From NCBI RefSeq assembly GCF_018131105.1, contig NZ_JAFCJI010000001.1, forward strand, positions 1,302,001-1,366,000: a stretch of DNA of 64,000 nucleotides, in the 5' to 3' direction. The notes below the pieces were generated by a model that searched no databases, was not told where the DNA came from, and worked only from the letters and a program-made list of their open reading frames with translations. The position numbers and the translations under genes were made by a program. Numbering within the stretch: position 1 is the first letter of the stretch; every line of letters starts with the position of its first letter. Origin of the DNA: Bradyrhizobium manausense (GTDB taxonomy: Bacteria; Pseudomonadota; Alphaproteobacteria; Rhizobiales; Xanthobacteraceae). Below, in pieces: positions 44,541 through 53,253 of the stretch.

Positions 44541-45488
44541 ATGGCGGTTATGGCCGAGCCCGTCGCTGCGCAGGTGAAGCGCAGCAGCTTGTGGAGCAGG
44601 GCGTTCGAAAGCCGAAATTTTCTCGGCGCCATGTTCATGGTGCCGGCGATCGCCATCCTGATCCTGTTTCTGGCTTACCCGCTGGCGCTGGGCTTCTGGC
44701 TCGGGATGACCGACACCAAGATCGGCGGCGTCGGCCGTTACATCGGCTTCCAGAACTTCGTCTCGCTGTCCAAGGACAGCGTGTTCTGGCTGTCGGTGTT
44801 CAACACCATTTTCTACACCGTGTTCGCGAGCATCGTGAAATTCGCGATCGGACTTTACCTGGCGCTGCTGCTCAACGAACGGCTGCCGTTCAAGTCGATG
44901 CTCCGCGCCATCGTGCTGTTGCCCTTCGTGGTGCCGACCGTGCTGTCCGCGATCGCCTTCTGGTGGATCTATGACAGCCAGTTCTCGATCATCTCCTGGG
45001 TGCTGATCAAAGCGGGCCTGTTGACCCACTACATCGATTTCCTCGGCGATCCCTGGAATGCGCGCTGGTCGGTCGTGCTCGCCAATATCTGGCGCGGCGT
45101 GCCGTTCGTCGCCATCACGCTGCTGGCGGGATTGCAGACCATCTCGCCCTCGCTCTACGAGGCCGCCAATCTCGACGGTGCCACCAACATGCAGCGCTTC
45201 CGCCATATCACGCTGCCGATGCTGTCGCCGATCATCGCTGTCGTGATGACGTTCTCGGTGCTGATGACGTTCACCGACTTCCAGCTGATCTACACCATCA
45301 CGCGCGGCGGACCGATCAACGCCACGCATCTGATGGCGACGCTGTCGTTCCAGCGCGCCATCACCGGCGGCAATCTCGGCGAAGGTGCGGCGATCTCGAA
45401 CGCGATGATCCCGTTCCTGGTCGCGGCAATTCTGCTGAGCTTCTTTGGACTTCAGCGCTCACGCTGGCAGCAGGGCGGGAGGGACTGA
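44541..45488 (+). CDS. Sugar ABC permease 1 (MalF/UgpA type)
   Basis: A 315-residue inner-membrane permease with six transmembrane segments. The first is FMVPAIAILILFLAYPLALGFWL, and the EAA loop is EAANLDGATNMQRFRHITLPML, where the ATPase docks. The ATG at 44541 (MAVMAEPVAAQ) follows GAGGAGATT. An upstream extension in the same frame overlaps the binding-protein gene in another frame and is rejected. It ends 2 bp before permease 2. Confidence 0.93.
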   Translation: MAVMAEPVAAQVKRSSLWSRAFESRNFLGAMFMVPAIAILILFLAYPLALGFWLGMTDTKIGGVGRYIGFQNFVSLSKDSVFWLSVFNTIFYTVFASIVKFAIGLYLALLLNERLPFKSMLRAIVLLPFVVPTVLSAIAFWWIYDSQFSIISWVLIKAGLLTHYIDFLGDPWNARWSVVLANIWRGVPFVAITLLAGLQTISPSLYEAANLDGATNMQRFRHITLPMLSPIIAVVMTFSVLMTFTDFQLIYTITRGGPINATHLMATLSFQRAITGGNLGEGAAISNAMIPFLVAAILLSFFGLQRSRWQQGGRD

Positions 45489-45490
45489 CC

Positions 45491-46366
45491 ATGACGACCG
45501 TAGACGACCAAAGCGTCGGAATGGACTATCTGGAGAGCTTCCCGAAGAAGTTCCTGCGCGTCTACCTCCCGCTCGGCCTGATCGTGGTCTTCCTGCTGTT
45601 TCCGTTCTACTGGATGGCGGTGACGACGTTCAAACCCGATGCGGAGATGTACGATTACGAGAAGTACAATCCGTTCCTGATCGCGCATCCGACGCTCGAG
45701 CATATCCATAAGCTGTTCCTTGAGACCGACTATCCGCAATGGATGTGGAACACCGTGGTCGTCTCGGTGTCCTCGACCTTCATCTCGCTGTTCGCGAGCG
45801 TCTGCGCGGCCTACGCGATCGAGCGTTTGCGCTACAAGGGTTCGCGCTATGTGGGCCTGGCGATCTTCCTCGGCTATCTCGTCCCGCCGTCCATCCTGTT
45901 CATTCCGCTGGCCGCGATCGTCTTCCAGCTCGGCCTGTTCGACGGCAATCTGGCGCTGATCCTGACCTATCCGACCTTCCTGATCCCGTTCTGCACCTGG
46001 CTGTTGATGGGCTATTTCCGCACCATCCCCTACGAGCTGGAGGAATGCGCGCTGATCGACGGGGCGACGCGGCTGCAGATCCTGACCAAGATCACGCTGC
46101 CGCTGTCGCTACCGGGTGTGATCTCGGCGGGTATCTTCGCCTTCACCTTGTCCTGGAACGAGTTCATCTACGCGCTGACCTTCATCTCCTCCTCGGAGAA
46201 CAAGACCATTCCGGTCGGCGCCATCACCGAACTCGTCAATGGCGACGTCTACCATTGGGGCGCCCTGATGGCGGCGGCCCTGACCGGCTCGGTCCCCGTA
46301 GTTATCCTTTATTCCTTCTTCGTAGAGTACTATGTGTCGGCGATGACCGGCGCCGTGAAGGAATGA
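45491..46366 (+). CDS. Sugar ABC permease 2 (MalG/UgpE type)
   Basis: A 291-residue permease with six transmembrane segments (first LPLGLIVVFLLFPFYWMAVTTF) and the EAA loop EECALIDGATRLQILTKITLPL. Together with permease 1 it forms the membrane channel of the importer. The C-terminus YYVSAMTGAVKE is typical of the MalG branch, which includes many uncharacterised sugar systems. Confidence 0.93.
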   Translation: MTTVDDQSVGMDYLESFPKKFLRVYLPLGLIVVFLLFPFYWMAVTTFKPDAEMYDYEKYNPFLIAHPTLEHIHKLFLETDYPQWMWNTVVVSVSSTFISLFASVCAAYAIERLRYKGSRYVGLAIFLGYLVPPSILFIPLAAIVFQLGLFDGNLALILTYPTFLIPFCTWLLMGYFRTIPYELEECALIDGATRLQILTKITLPLSLPGVISAGIFAFTLSWNEFIYALTFISSSENKTIPVGAITELVNGDVYHWGALMAAALTGSVPVVILYSFFVEYYVSAMTGAVKE

Positions 46367-46440
46367 TCGCGGGGCCTGCCTGAGGACGCGCCAGACCCTT
46401 CAAGAGCGGCGCGTTCCGGCCAATAAGAAGGAGTAGGCTC

Positions 46441-47427
46441 TTGCACATTCTGGTTCTGGGCGCTGCCGGCATGGTCGGCCGCAAATTGTGTGAACGGCTG
46501 TTGCGCGACGGCCGGCTCGGCAAGAGCGACATCACCAAACTGACCATGCATGACGTGGTCGAGCCCAGGAAGCCGGAAAAGGCAGGCTTTCCCGTCGAGA
46601 CCGTCTCGGGCGATTTCGCCGTCCCGGGCGCCGCGGAAAAGCTGATTGCCGGCCGCCCCGACGTGATCTTCCATCTCGCCGCGATCGTCTCCGGCGAAGC
46701 CGAGCTCGATTTCGACAAGGGTTACCGCATCAATCTCGACGGCACGCGGATGCTGCTCGACGCCGTCAGGCTGGTCGGCGGCGGCTACAAGCCCCGTGTG
46801 GTGTTCACATCCTCGATCGCCGTGTTCGGCGCGCCGTTCCCGGATGCGATCGGCGACGAGTTCTTCCATACCCCGCTGCTCAGCTACGGCACCCAGAAGG
46901 CGATCGGCGAGCTGCTGCTCGCGGATTATTCGCGCCGCGGCTTCCTCGACGGCATCGGCATCCGCCTGCCGACCATCTGCATCCGGCCCGGCCTGCCCAA
47001 CAAGGCGGCATCGGGCTTCTTCTCCAACATCCTGCGCGAGCCGCTGGCCGGCAAGGAAGCGGTCCTGCCGGTCTCCGAGGACGTTCGCCACTGGCACGCC
47101 ACGCCGCGCTCCGCCGTCGGCTTCCTGCTCCATGCCGGCACCATGGACCTCGCCAAGGTCGGTCCGCGCCGCAACCTGACCATGCCGGGCTTCTCGGCAA
47201 CGGTCGGCGAGCAGATCGCTGCATTGAAGCGCGTCGCCGGCGACAAGGTCGCCGCGCGCATCAAGCATGAGCTCGATCCGTTCATTGTCGGCATCGTCGG
47301 CGGCTGGCCGCGCAATTTCGAGGCGAAGCGGGCGCGCGAGCTCGGCTTCACGACCGAAGAAAAATCCTTCGACGACATTATCCGCATTCACATCGAAGAC
47401 GAGCTCGGCGGCAATTTCGTCGCCTGA
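46441..47427 (+). CDS. NAD-dependent epimerase/dehydratase family, D-erythronate dehydrogenase (DenD)-like
   Basis: A 328-residue extended SDR. Its NAD motif is GAAGMVG (residues 7-13), with HLAAIVSG, the Ser-Ser segment VVFTSSIAVFG, and YGTQKAIGE as the active Tyr-Lys. The pattern TSSIAVFGAPFPDAIGDEF, LPTICIRPGLPNKAASGFFS and EDVRHWHATPRSAV is that of the DenD family, which oxidises D-erythronate. It starts with TTG behind AAGGAG. It follows the importer by 74 bp and precedes the kinase. No OtnI or OtnC partner is nearby, so the substrate here may be another aldonate. Confidence 0.82.
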   Translation: MHILVLGAAGMVGRKLCERLLRDGRLGKSDITKLTMHDVVEPRKPEKAGFPVETVSGDFAVPGAAEKLIAGRPDVIFHLAAIVSGEAELDFDKGYRINLDGTRMLLDAVRLVGGGYKPRVVFTSSIAVFGAPFPDAIGDEFFHTPLLSYGTQKAIGELLLADYSRRGFLDGIGIRLPTICIRPGLPNKAASGFFSNILREPLAGKEAVLPVSEDVRHWHATPRSAVGFLLHAGTMDLAKVGPRRNLTMPGFSATVGEQIAALKRVAGDKVAARIKHELDPFIVGIVGGWPRNFEAKRARELGFTTEEKSFDDIIRIHIEDELGGNFVA

Positions 47428-47436
47428 TCGTTGGCG

Positions 47437-48423
47437 ATGAACAGTCTGGATATGACGATGGCGAGCGTTGCTTGCATCGGTGAATGCATGGTCGAGCTCC
47501 GGCAGGCTCAAGGCGGGTCCGCCGGGCAGGGCGGCGGCCTGTTCTCGCGGGGCTTCGGTGGTGACACCCTCAACACGGCGGTGTACCTGGCGCGGCTCGA
47601 GGTCAAGGTCGACTATCTCACCGCGCTCGGCGACGACGGCATGAGCGAGGAGATGATCGCGGCCTGGAACGCCGAGGGCGTCGGCACGCGGCGCGTCGTG
47701 CGCTTGCCGGGCAAGCTGCCCGGCCTTTACATGATCCAGCTGGACGCCAATGGCGAGCGCCAGTTCTTCCACTGGCGCGACAGCGCGGCGGCGCGCCAGC
47801 TGATGAGCCTGCCGGAGACCGACGAGCTGCTCAACTCGCTCCTCAGCTACGACATCGTCTATCTCTCCGCGATCACGCTCTCGATCTACGACGCGGCCGG
47901 GCGTGATCGCCTGTTCGCGGCGATCAAGCGCGCTCGCCTGCTCGGCACCCGCTTCGTGTTCGACACAAATTTTCGCGCCCGCGGCTGGCCGGACCGCGAT
48001 CTCGCGCGCGAGGTGTTTGCCACGGCGTTTGCTGCAGCCGACATAGTCCTGACCTCGACCGAGGATCTGCTTGCGCTCTATCCCGGTGACAGCCGTGAGC
48101 AGTTGATGGCGCGCATCCCGACGCCCGAGCTGGTTTTCCGCCTTGCCGAGCCTGTCAGCATGCTGCGCTTCCCTGGGGTTACCTATGAGGTCCGAGCCGA
48201 ACCCATGACGAAGCCGGTCGTTGATACCACCGCGGCCGGCGATAGCTTCGCTGCCGCCTATATCGCGGCCCGGCTCGGCGGTTCCGATCCGATCGAGGCC
48301 GCCCAGGCCGGGCATCGCCTCGCGAGCCTCGTGATCTGCTATCCCGGCGCCATCATTCCGGGCTATGCCATGCCGCCCAAGAAGCGGCACCGGCCGGCGA
48401 CCACGCGTCAAGCGACCAAGTAA
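47437..48423 (+). CDS. kdgK: PfkB-family sugar kinase, 2-keto-3-deoxygluconate kinase-like
   Basis: A 328-residue ribokinase-type kinase that probably phosphorylates a 2-keto-3-deoxy aldonate. It has CIGECMVELRQ at the start, the GGDTLNTAVYLARL pocket, FDTNFRARGW and the catalytic DTTAAGDSFAAAYIA (anion hole and base). The start is uncertain among ATGs at 47437, 47452 and 47458 and a TTG at 47431. Its neighbour is a KDPG-type aldolase, giving a complete keto-deoxy-acid branch. A basic tail (PPKKRHRPATTRQATK) is unusual. Confidence 0.87.
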   Translation: MNSLDMTMASVACIGECMVELRQAQGGSAGQGGGLFSRGFGGDTLNTAVYLARLEVKVDYLTALGDDGMSEEMIAAWNAEGVGTRRVVRLPGKLPGLYMIQLDANGERQFFHWRDSAAARQLMSLPETDELLNSLLSYDIVYLSAITLSIYDAAGRDRLFAAIKRARLLGTRFVFDTNFRARGWPDRDLAREVFATAFAAADIVLTSTEDLLALYPGDSREQLMARIPTPELVFRLAEPVSMLRFPGVTYEVRAEPMTKPVVDTTAAGDSFAAAYIAARLGGSDPIEAAQAGHRLASLVICYPGAIIPGYAMPPKKRHRPATTRQATK

Positions 48424-48441
48424 CACGAAAAGATCCACAAG

Positions 48442-49092
48442 ATGCCCACGACCGCCCAGCAGAACCATCTCGTCGCGCTGTTCAAGGCCGCGACCGTCAT
48501 TCCCGTCCTCACCATCGAGCGTATCCAGGATGCGGTGCCGCTGGCGCGTGCGCTGGTTGCCGGCGGCGTCCGCACGCTGGAGGTGACCATGCGCACCCCC
48601 GTCGCGATCGAGGCCGCGAGGGCGATGATGGCCGAGGTCCCCGAAGCAGTCGTCGGCATCGGCACGATTCTCAATCCGGTCGATTTCACCCGTGTCGAGA
48701 AGCTTGGCGTCGCGTTTGGCATCAGCCCGGGCCTGACCCCCGATCTGCTCAAGGTCGCCTCGCACAGCTCCTTGCCGTTTGCGCCCGGCATCGCGACGGC
48801 GTCGGAACTGATGATGGCGCTGTCCTACGGCTTTGACGTCGCAAAGTTCTTCCCGGCCGAGCAGGCCGGCGGCATCAGCGGCCTGCGCTCGCTTCGCGGA
48901 CCGTTCCCGAACGTGCGGTTTTGCCCGACCGGGGGCGTGGGCGAAGCCAATGCAGCGACTTGGCTTGCCGAGCCCAATGTGGTCGCGGTCGGTGGTTCCT
49001 GGCTGTGCCCGACGGCCGAGATCAAGGCCGGGAACTGGGCCGGCATAACTGCCATCTGCCAGCGCACCCTCCGGGCGCTTAAACCTGCGTGA
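48442..49092 (+). CDS. eda: KDPG/KHG-family aldolase
   Basis: A 216-residue class I aldolase splitting 2-keto-3-deoxy-6-phospho-aldonates to pyruvate and glyceraldehyde 3-phosphate. It has the conserved TLEVTMRT (catalytic Glu), GIGTIL, FAPGIATASE and the Schiff-base lysine in VAKFFPAE. CPTGGVGEANAATWL is the phosphate site. It could be DgoA (galactonate) rather than Eda (gluconate); the fold does not tell. It lies 18 bp after the kinase and is the last gene of the LacI-linked rightward operon. Confidence 0.9.
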   Translation: MPTTAQQNHLVALFKAATVIPVLTIERIQDAVPLARALVAGGVRTLEVTMRTPVAIEAARAMMAEVPEAVVGIGTILNPVDFTRVEKLGVAFGISPGLTPDLLKVASHSSLPFAPGIATASELMMALSYGFDVAKFFPAEQAGGISGLRSLRGPFPNVRFCPTGGVGEANAATWLAEPNVVAVGGSWLCPTAEIKAGNWAGITAICQRTLRALKPA

Positions 49093-49152
49093 AGTCTTGC
49101 CATCCCTGCGCTAAGACTTAGGTCTGCAAGAGACCGCCAGGGAGAAAAGACC

Positions 49153-50322
49153 ATGACCGCCAGCATCGTCGGATGGGCGCATACGCCGTTCGGCAAGTTC
49201 GACACCGAAACCGTCGAAAGCCTCGTCACCCGCGTCGCCAATGAGGCGATGGCCGATGCCGGCATTTCGGCCTCCGACGTCGACGAGATCGTGCTCGGCC
49301 ATTTCAACGCCGGCTTCTCGGCGCAGGATTTTACCGCCTCGCTGGTGCTCCAGGCCGACCCGAAGCTGCGCTTCAAGCCCGCGACCCGGGTCGAGAACGC
49401 CTGCGCCACAGGCTCCGCCGCGGTCCATCAGGGCCTGCGCGCCATCGCCGCAGGCGCAGCCAAGATCGTGCTGGTCGTCGGCGTCGAGCAGATGACCCGC
49501 ACGCCGGGACCGGAGATCGGCAAGAACCTGCTCAAGGCCTCGTACCTGCCTGAGGACGGTGACACCGTCGGTGGCTTCGCCGGCGTGTTCGGCAAGATCG
49601 CAAGCTCCTATTTCCAGAAATACGGCGACCAGTCCGACGCGCTGGCGCTGATCGCCGCCAAGAACCACAAGAACGGCGTCGCCAATCCCTTCGCCCAGAT
49701 GCGCAAGGATTTCGGCTTCGAGTTCTGCCGCGCCGAGAGCGAGAAGAACCCTTACGTCGCGGGCCCCCTGAAGCGCACCGATTGCTCGCTGGTTTCCGAC
49801 GGCGCCGCGGCGCTGGTGCTGGCCGATGCCGAGACCGCCAAGGGCATGGGCAAGTCGATCGGCTTCCGCGCCACCGCGCATGCGCAGGACTTCCTGCCGA
49901 TGTCCAAGCGCGACATCCTCCAGTTCGAGGGCTGCACGATTGCCTGGCAGCAAGCGCTGGAGAAGGCGGGCGTGACGCTCAACGACCTCTCGTTCGTCGA
50001 GACCCATGACTGCTTCACGGTTGCCGAGCTGATCGAGTACGAAGCGATGGGCCTGACACCGAGAGGGCAGGGCGCCCGCGCCATCAAGGAAGGCTGGACG
50101 CTCAAGGACGGCAAGCTCCCGGTCAATCCGTCCGGCGGTCTGAAGTCCAAGGGCCATCCGATCGGCGCCACCGGCGTCTCGATGCATGTGATGACTGCGA
50201 TGCAGCTCGCAGGCCAGGCCCCCGAGGGCATGCAGCTCAAGAACGCCAAGCTCGGCGGCATCTTCAACATGGGCGGCGCGGCCGTGGCGAATTACGTATC
50301 GGTGCTCGAGCCACTGAAGTAG
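49153..50322 (+). CDS. Thiolase, SCP2/acetyl-CoA acetyltransferase type
   Basis: A 389-residue SCP-x-type thiolase. The nucleophilic cysteine lies in VENACATGSAAV (about residue 84). The histidine loop is NPSGGLKSKGHPIGATG. The usual second cysteine motif is replaced by the SCP2-type NMGGAAVANYVSVLEP, while a cysteine is kept in ETHDCFTVAELIEYE. It cleaves 3-ketoacyl-CoA with CoA. GGGAGA marks the start. A strong terminator follows, so it forms its own unit rather than an operon with the CoA-transferase 440 bp further on. Confidence 0.9.
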   Translation: MTASIVGWAHTPFGKFDTETVESLVTRVANEAMADAGISASDVDEIVLGHFNAGFSAQDFTASLVLQADPKLRFKPATRVENACATGSAAVHQGLRAIAAGAAKIVLVVGVEQMTRTPGPEIGKNLLKASYLPEDGDTVGGFAGVFGKIASSYFQKYGDQSDALALIAAKNHKNGVANPFAQMRKDFGFEFCRAESEKNPYVAGPLKRTDCSLVSDGAAALVLADAETAKGMGKSIGFRATAHAQDFLPMSKRDILQFEGCTIAWQQALEKAGVTLNDLSFVETHDCFTVAELIEYEAMGLTPRGQGARAIKEGWTLKDGKLPVNPSGGLKSKGHPIGATGVSMHVMTAMQLAGQAPEGMQLKNAKLGGIFNMGGAAVANYVSVLEPLK

Positions 50323-50330
50323 GCCTCGTC

Positions 50331-50371
50331 GGGTGGGCAAAGGCGCGCTTGCGCCGTGCCCACCCTTTTTT
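50331..50371 (+). terminator. Rho-independent terminator after the thiolase gene
   Basis: GGGTGGGCA and TGCCCACCC form the lower stem and GGCGC/GCGCC the upper stem, followed by TTTTTT. It begins 8 bp after the stop. The GTGGGCA...TGCCCAC core plus a following GGCCCACCCTACGG is a frequent dispersed motif in Bradyrhizobium, so the terminator may derive from a repeat. Confidence 0.85.
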
Positions 50372-50442
50372 CCTTGCGTTAGATCATGGTTGGCCTGGTT
50401 CGCTTGGCCCACCCTACGGCTCCTGATTGCTAGGACGACATC

Positions 50443-50646
50443 ATGAGCAACGACTACGACTATCTCTCGACGGACCAACTCAACGATCGCATTGCGATTC
50501 TCGAGGACAATATCCGCCAGCTGATCGAGCAGGCTGCAGCCGCATCCGGTGAGCAGAGCGAGTCGCGGATTGCCGACCGCATCAACCAGCAGAACGACGA
50601 GCTCGACCGTCTCATGAAGATCCGCGAATCCCGTCAGAAGAAATAG
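50443..50646 (+). CDS. Small helical (coiled-coil) hypothetical protein, 67 aa
   Basis: A 67-residue charged protein predicted to be one or two long helices (LSTDQLNDRIAILEDNIRQLIEQAAAA and RIADRINQQNDELDRLMKIRES) with a heptad-like pattern, suggesting a coiled-coil dimer. No family or function is recognised. AGGAC lies weakly upstream of the ATG. It is isolated between the thiolase terminator and the CoA-transferase gene. Confidence 0.65.
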   Translation: MSNDYDYLSTDQLNDRIAILEDNIRQLIEQAAAASGEQSESRIADRINQQNDELDRLMKIRESRQKK

Positions 50647-50764
50647 CAGCCGTCGCGCGCATGCAGCCATACGCCGGCCGCCCTTGCGCGCGCGGCGTCA
50701 CTGCCCTTAGCTGGACCGTAATCGCGGGGCCGCTTCGAGAGCCCGCGCAATCGGGAGCGAACGG

Positions 50765-51964
50765 ATGGGGCCGCTGAAGGGCATCAAGGTCGTCGACATG
50801 ACCACCGTGCTGATGGGGCCCTATGCGACCCAGATGCTTGGCGATTACGGTGCCGACGTGATCAAGGTGGAATCGCTCGACGGCGACGTCACCCGCCTGA
50901 TCGGCCCGACGCGCCATGCGGGGATGGGCCCGGTGTTCCTCAACACCAACCGCAGCAAGCGCTCGATCTGCCTTGACCTCAAGAAGCCCGCGGGGCGCGA
51001 GGCCGTGCTGCGGCTGCTGAAGGACGCCGACGTGCTCGTCTACAACGTCCGCCCGCAGGCGATGGCGCGGCTTCAGCTCGGCTACGATGTCGTCTCGGAG
51101 CTCAATCCGCGCCTGGTCTATGCCGGCGTGTTCGGTTTTGGTCAGGATGGGCCTTATGCGGCAAAGCCCGCTTATGACGATCTGATCCAGGGCGCCACGG
51201 CGCTCCCCGCGCTGATGGCGCAGACCGGCGACGGCGTGCCCCGCTACGTGCCGAACGCGCTGGTCGACCGCATCGTCGGCCTCACCGCCGTCGGAGCGAT
51301 CTGTGCCAGCCTCGTGCACCGCGACGGCACCGGCCGCGGCCAGCGCGTCGACATCCCGATGTTCGAGACCATGGCGGGCTTCGTCATGGGCGACCACATG
51401 GGCGGGCTCACCTACGAGCCGCCGCTCGACAAGGGCGGCTATGCCCGCCACCTCTCGCGCGACCGCAGGCCGTACAAGACTTCGGACGGCTATCTCAGCG
51501 TCATCGTCTACAACGACAAGCAGTGGGAGAATTTCTTCAAGGCGACGGGGCGTGACGACCTGCGCGCCGATCCCAAATTCGCGACCTTCGCCGGCCGTGC
51601 CGCCAATATCGACGTCGTCTATGCCGAGCTCGCCCGCATTTTCGAGACGCGCAACACGGCCGAGTGGATCGAGCTGCTGACCAAGGCCGACGTGCCTGTG
51701 ATGCCGATGCACGATCTCGCATCGATCCTGCACGACGAGCATCTGGAAGCGACCGGCTTCTTCCCGGTCGTGAACCATCCGACCGAGGGTCAGATCCGCA
51801 GCATGAAGGTGACGGCGACGTGGTCGGAGACCGAGGCTGAGCCGGTGCGTTTGGCACCGCGGCTCAACGAGCACGGTGCGGAGATTTTGCGCGAGATCGG
51901 CTACTCCCGAGACGAGATCGCCGCGATGGTCCGCGACGGCGTTACGCGCTCGGCGCCGGAGTAG
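50765..51964 (+). CDS. CaiB/BaiF-family CoA-transferase
   Basis: A 399-residue family III CoA-transferase that moves CoA between carboxylic acids without a ping-pong enzyme-CoA thioester. It has the N-terminal GPLKGIKVVDMTTVLMGPYATQMLGDYGADVIKVE, NRSKRSICLDLK, and the catalytic aspartate in AYDDLIQG (about residue 139). Its length is normal. It probably activates a carboxylate for the thiolase-like/DUF35 pair downstream, from which a palindromic repeat separates it. Confidence 0.9.
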   Translation: MGPLKGIKVVDMTTVLMGPYATQMLGDYGADVIKVESLDGDVTRLIGPTRHAGMGPVFLNTNRSKRSICLDLKKPAGREAVLRLLKDADVLVYNVRPQAMARLQLGYDVVSELNPRLVYAGVFGFGQDGPYAAKPAYDDLIQGATALPALMAQTGDGVPRYVPNALVDRIVGLTAVGAICASLVHRDGTGRGQRVDIPMFETMAGFVMGDHMGGLTYEPPLDKGGYARHLSRDRRPYKTSDGYLSVIVYNDKQWENFFKATGRDDLRADPKFATFAGRAANIDVVYAELARIFETRNTAEWIELLTKADVPVMPMHDLASILHDEHLEATGFFPVVNHPTEGQIRSMKVTATWSETEAEPVRLAPRLNEHGAEILREIGYSRDEIAAMVRDGVTRSAPE

Positions 51965-51993
51965 GGAGGTAAAGATGACCAGAACCTCTCATC

Positions 51994-52099
51994 CGTCATT
52001 CCGGTGCGCGACGAAGTCGCGAGCCCGGAATCCATTCATCCTCCGCACATGCCGCGCGATGGATTCAGGGCGCGGCGCTTCGGGCCGCCCCGGAATGAC
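51994..52099. repeat. Intergenic palindromic repeat, GTCATTCCGG family
   Basis: A roughly 105-bp imperfect palindrome with ends CGTCATTCCGG and CCGGAATGAC and inner CGAGCCCGGAATCCATT. It shares its ends and inner arm with the element at 38677-38778. It lies between the CoA-transferase and thiolase-like genes, 17 bp before the next start codon. Confidence 0.8.
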
Positions 52100-52116
52100 A
52101 GCGGAGAGATAGCGAG

Positions 52117-53253
52117 ATGAGCTTCATCACCGGCGCCGGCCTCACGTCCTATGGCAAGCACGAAGGCTTATCCTCGCTCGACCTGATGAGCAGGGCGGCG
52201 CAAGCCGCGCTTGACGATGCCGGGCTCAAGCGTGCCGAAATCGACGGCATCCTGTGCGGCTATTCCACCGTCTCGCCGCACATCATGCTGGCGACCGTAT
52301 TCGCCGAGCATTTTGGCATCCGTCCGTCCTACGCCCACGCTGTGCAGGTTGGCGGCGCCACGGGGCTCGCGATGACGATGCTCGCGCATCATCTCGTCGA
52401 GGCAGGCGTCTGCCGCAACGTGCTCGTCGTCGCCGGCGAGAACCGCCTGACAGGGCAGAGCCGCGACGCTTCGATCCAGGCGCTGGCGCAGGTTGGGCAT
52501 CCCGATTACGAAGTGCCGCTCGGCCCGACTATTCCTGCCTATTATGGACTTGTCGCTACACGTTACATGCACGAATACGGCGTGACCGAACAGGACCTCG
52601 CCGAATTCGCGGTGCTGATGCGCGCGCATGCCTGCACCCATCCGGGCGCGCAATTCCACGACCCAATCACGGTCGCTGATGTCATGGCTTCGAAGCCGGT
52701 GGCGATGCCGTTAAAGCTGCTCGACTGTTGTCCGGTCTCCGACGGCGGCGCGGCCTTCGTCATTAGCCGCGAGCGGACGGGAGCGGCCGGCGTGCGCATT
52801 CGCGGCTGCGCCCAGGCGCATACCCATCAGCATGTCACGGCTGCGCCGGCGTTGAGCGAGCTCGGTGCCGAGATTTCGATCGCCCGCGCCAAGGAGGCCA
52901 CGGGGCTTGCGATCTCCGACGTGCGCTACGCCGCGATCTACGACAGCTTTACCATCACGCTCGCGATGCTGCTGGAAGACCTCGGCCTTGCCGGCCGCGG
53001 CGAGGCGGCTGCCCGCGTTCGCGCCGGACATTTCAACCGCGACGGCGCGATGCCGCTCAACACCCATGGCGGCCTGCTCAGCTACGGCCATTGCGGCGTC
53101 GGCGGCGCCATGGCGCATCTGGTCGAGGCACATTTGCAGATGACGGGGCGGGCGGCGAATCGCCAGGTGCGCGACGCCTCGATTGCGTTGCTTCACGGCG
53201 ATGGCGGCGTGCTGTCGTCCCATGTCAGCATGTTTCTGGAGCAGGTGCGATGA
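52117..53253 (+). CDS. Thiolase-like protein lacking the nucleophilic cysteine (Ltp2-like)
   Basis: A 378-residue thiolase-superfamily protein. Where true thiolases have the nucleophilic cysteine (ENACATG), this one reads HAVQVGGATGLAM, with glycine in its place. The histidine loop is altered to LNTHGGLLSYGHCGVGG, and the C-terminal motif is GDGGVLSSHVSMF. It is otherwise complete and coupled (ATGA) to a DUF35 protein. This pairing is known from Ltp2-type retro-aldolases in steroid side-chain breakdown, so an aldol-type cleavage of a hydroxyacyl-CoA is more likely than thiolysis. The substrate is unknown. Confidence 0.85.
   Translation: MSFITGAGLTSYGKHEGLSSLDLMSRAAQAALDDAGLKRAEIDGILCGYSTVSPHIMLATVFAEHFGIRPSYAHAVQVGGATGLAMTMLAHHLVEAGVCRNVLVVAGENRLTGQSRDASIQALAQVGHPDYEVPLGPTIPAYYGLVATRYMHEYGVTEQDLAEFAVLMRAHACTHPGAQFHDPITVADVMASKPVAMPLKLLDCCPVSDGGAAFVISRERTGAAGVRIRGCAQAHTHQHVTAAPALSELGAEISIARAKEATGLAISDVRYAAIYDSFTITLAMLLEDLGLAGRGEAAARVRAGHFNRDGAMPLNTHGGLLSYGHCGVGGAMAHLVEAHLQMTGRAANRQVRDASIALLHGDGGVLSSHVSMFLEQVR

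Noticed and set aside
43136..44656. 506-codon minus-strand frame
   Set aside because: Antisense of the sugar-binding protein gene, which has a Tat signal, a ribosome site and operon context; the antisense translation has no recognisable family.
46330..48765. Very long open frame of 811 codons on the minus strand
   Set aside because: It runs antisense to the DenD-like, kinase and aldolase genes, is Arg/Asp/Gly/His-rich without domain signals, and is explained by third-position GC bias opposite real genes.
52117..53253. Thiolase-like gene as a pseudogene
   Set aside because: The catalytic cysteine is missing, but the frame is intact, full length and coupled to a DUF35 gene, so changed chemistry is more likely than decay.
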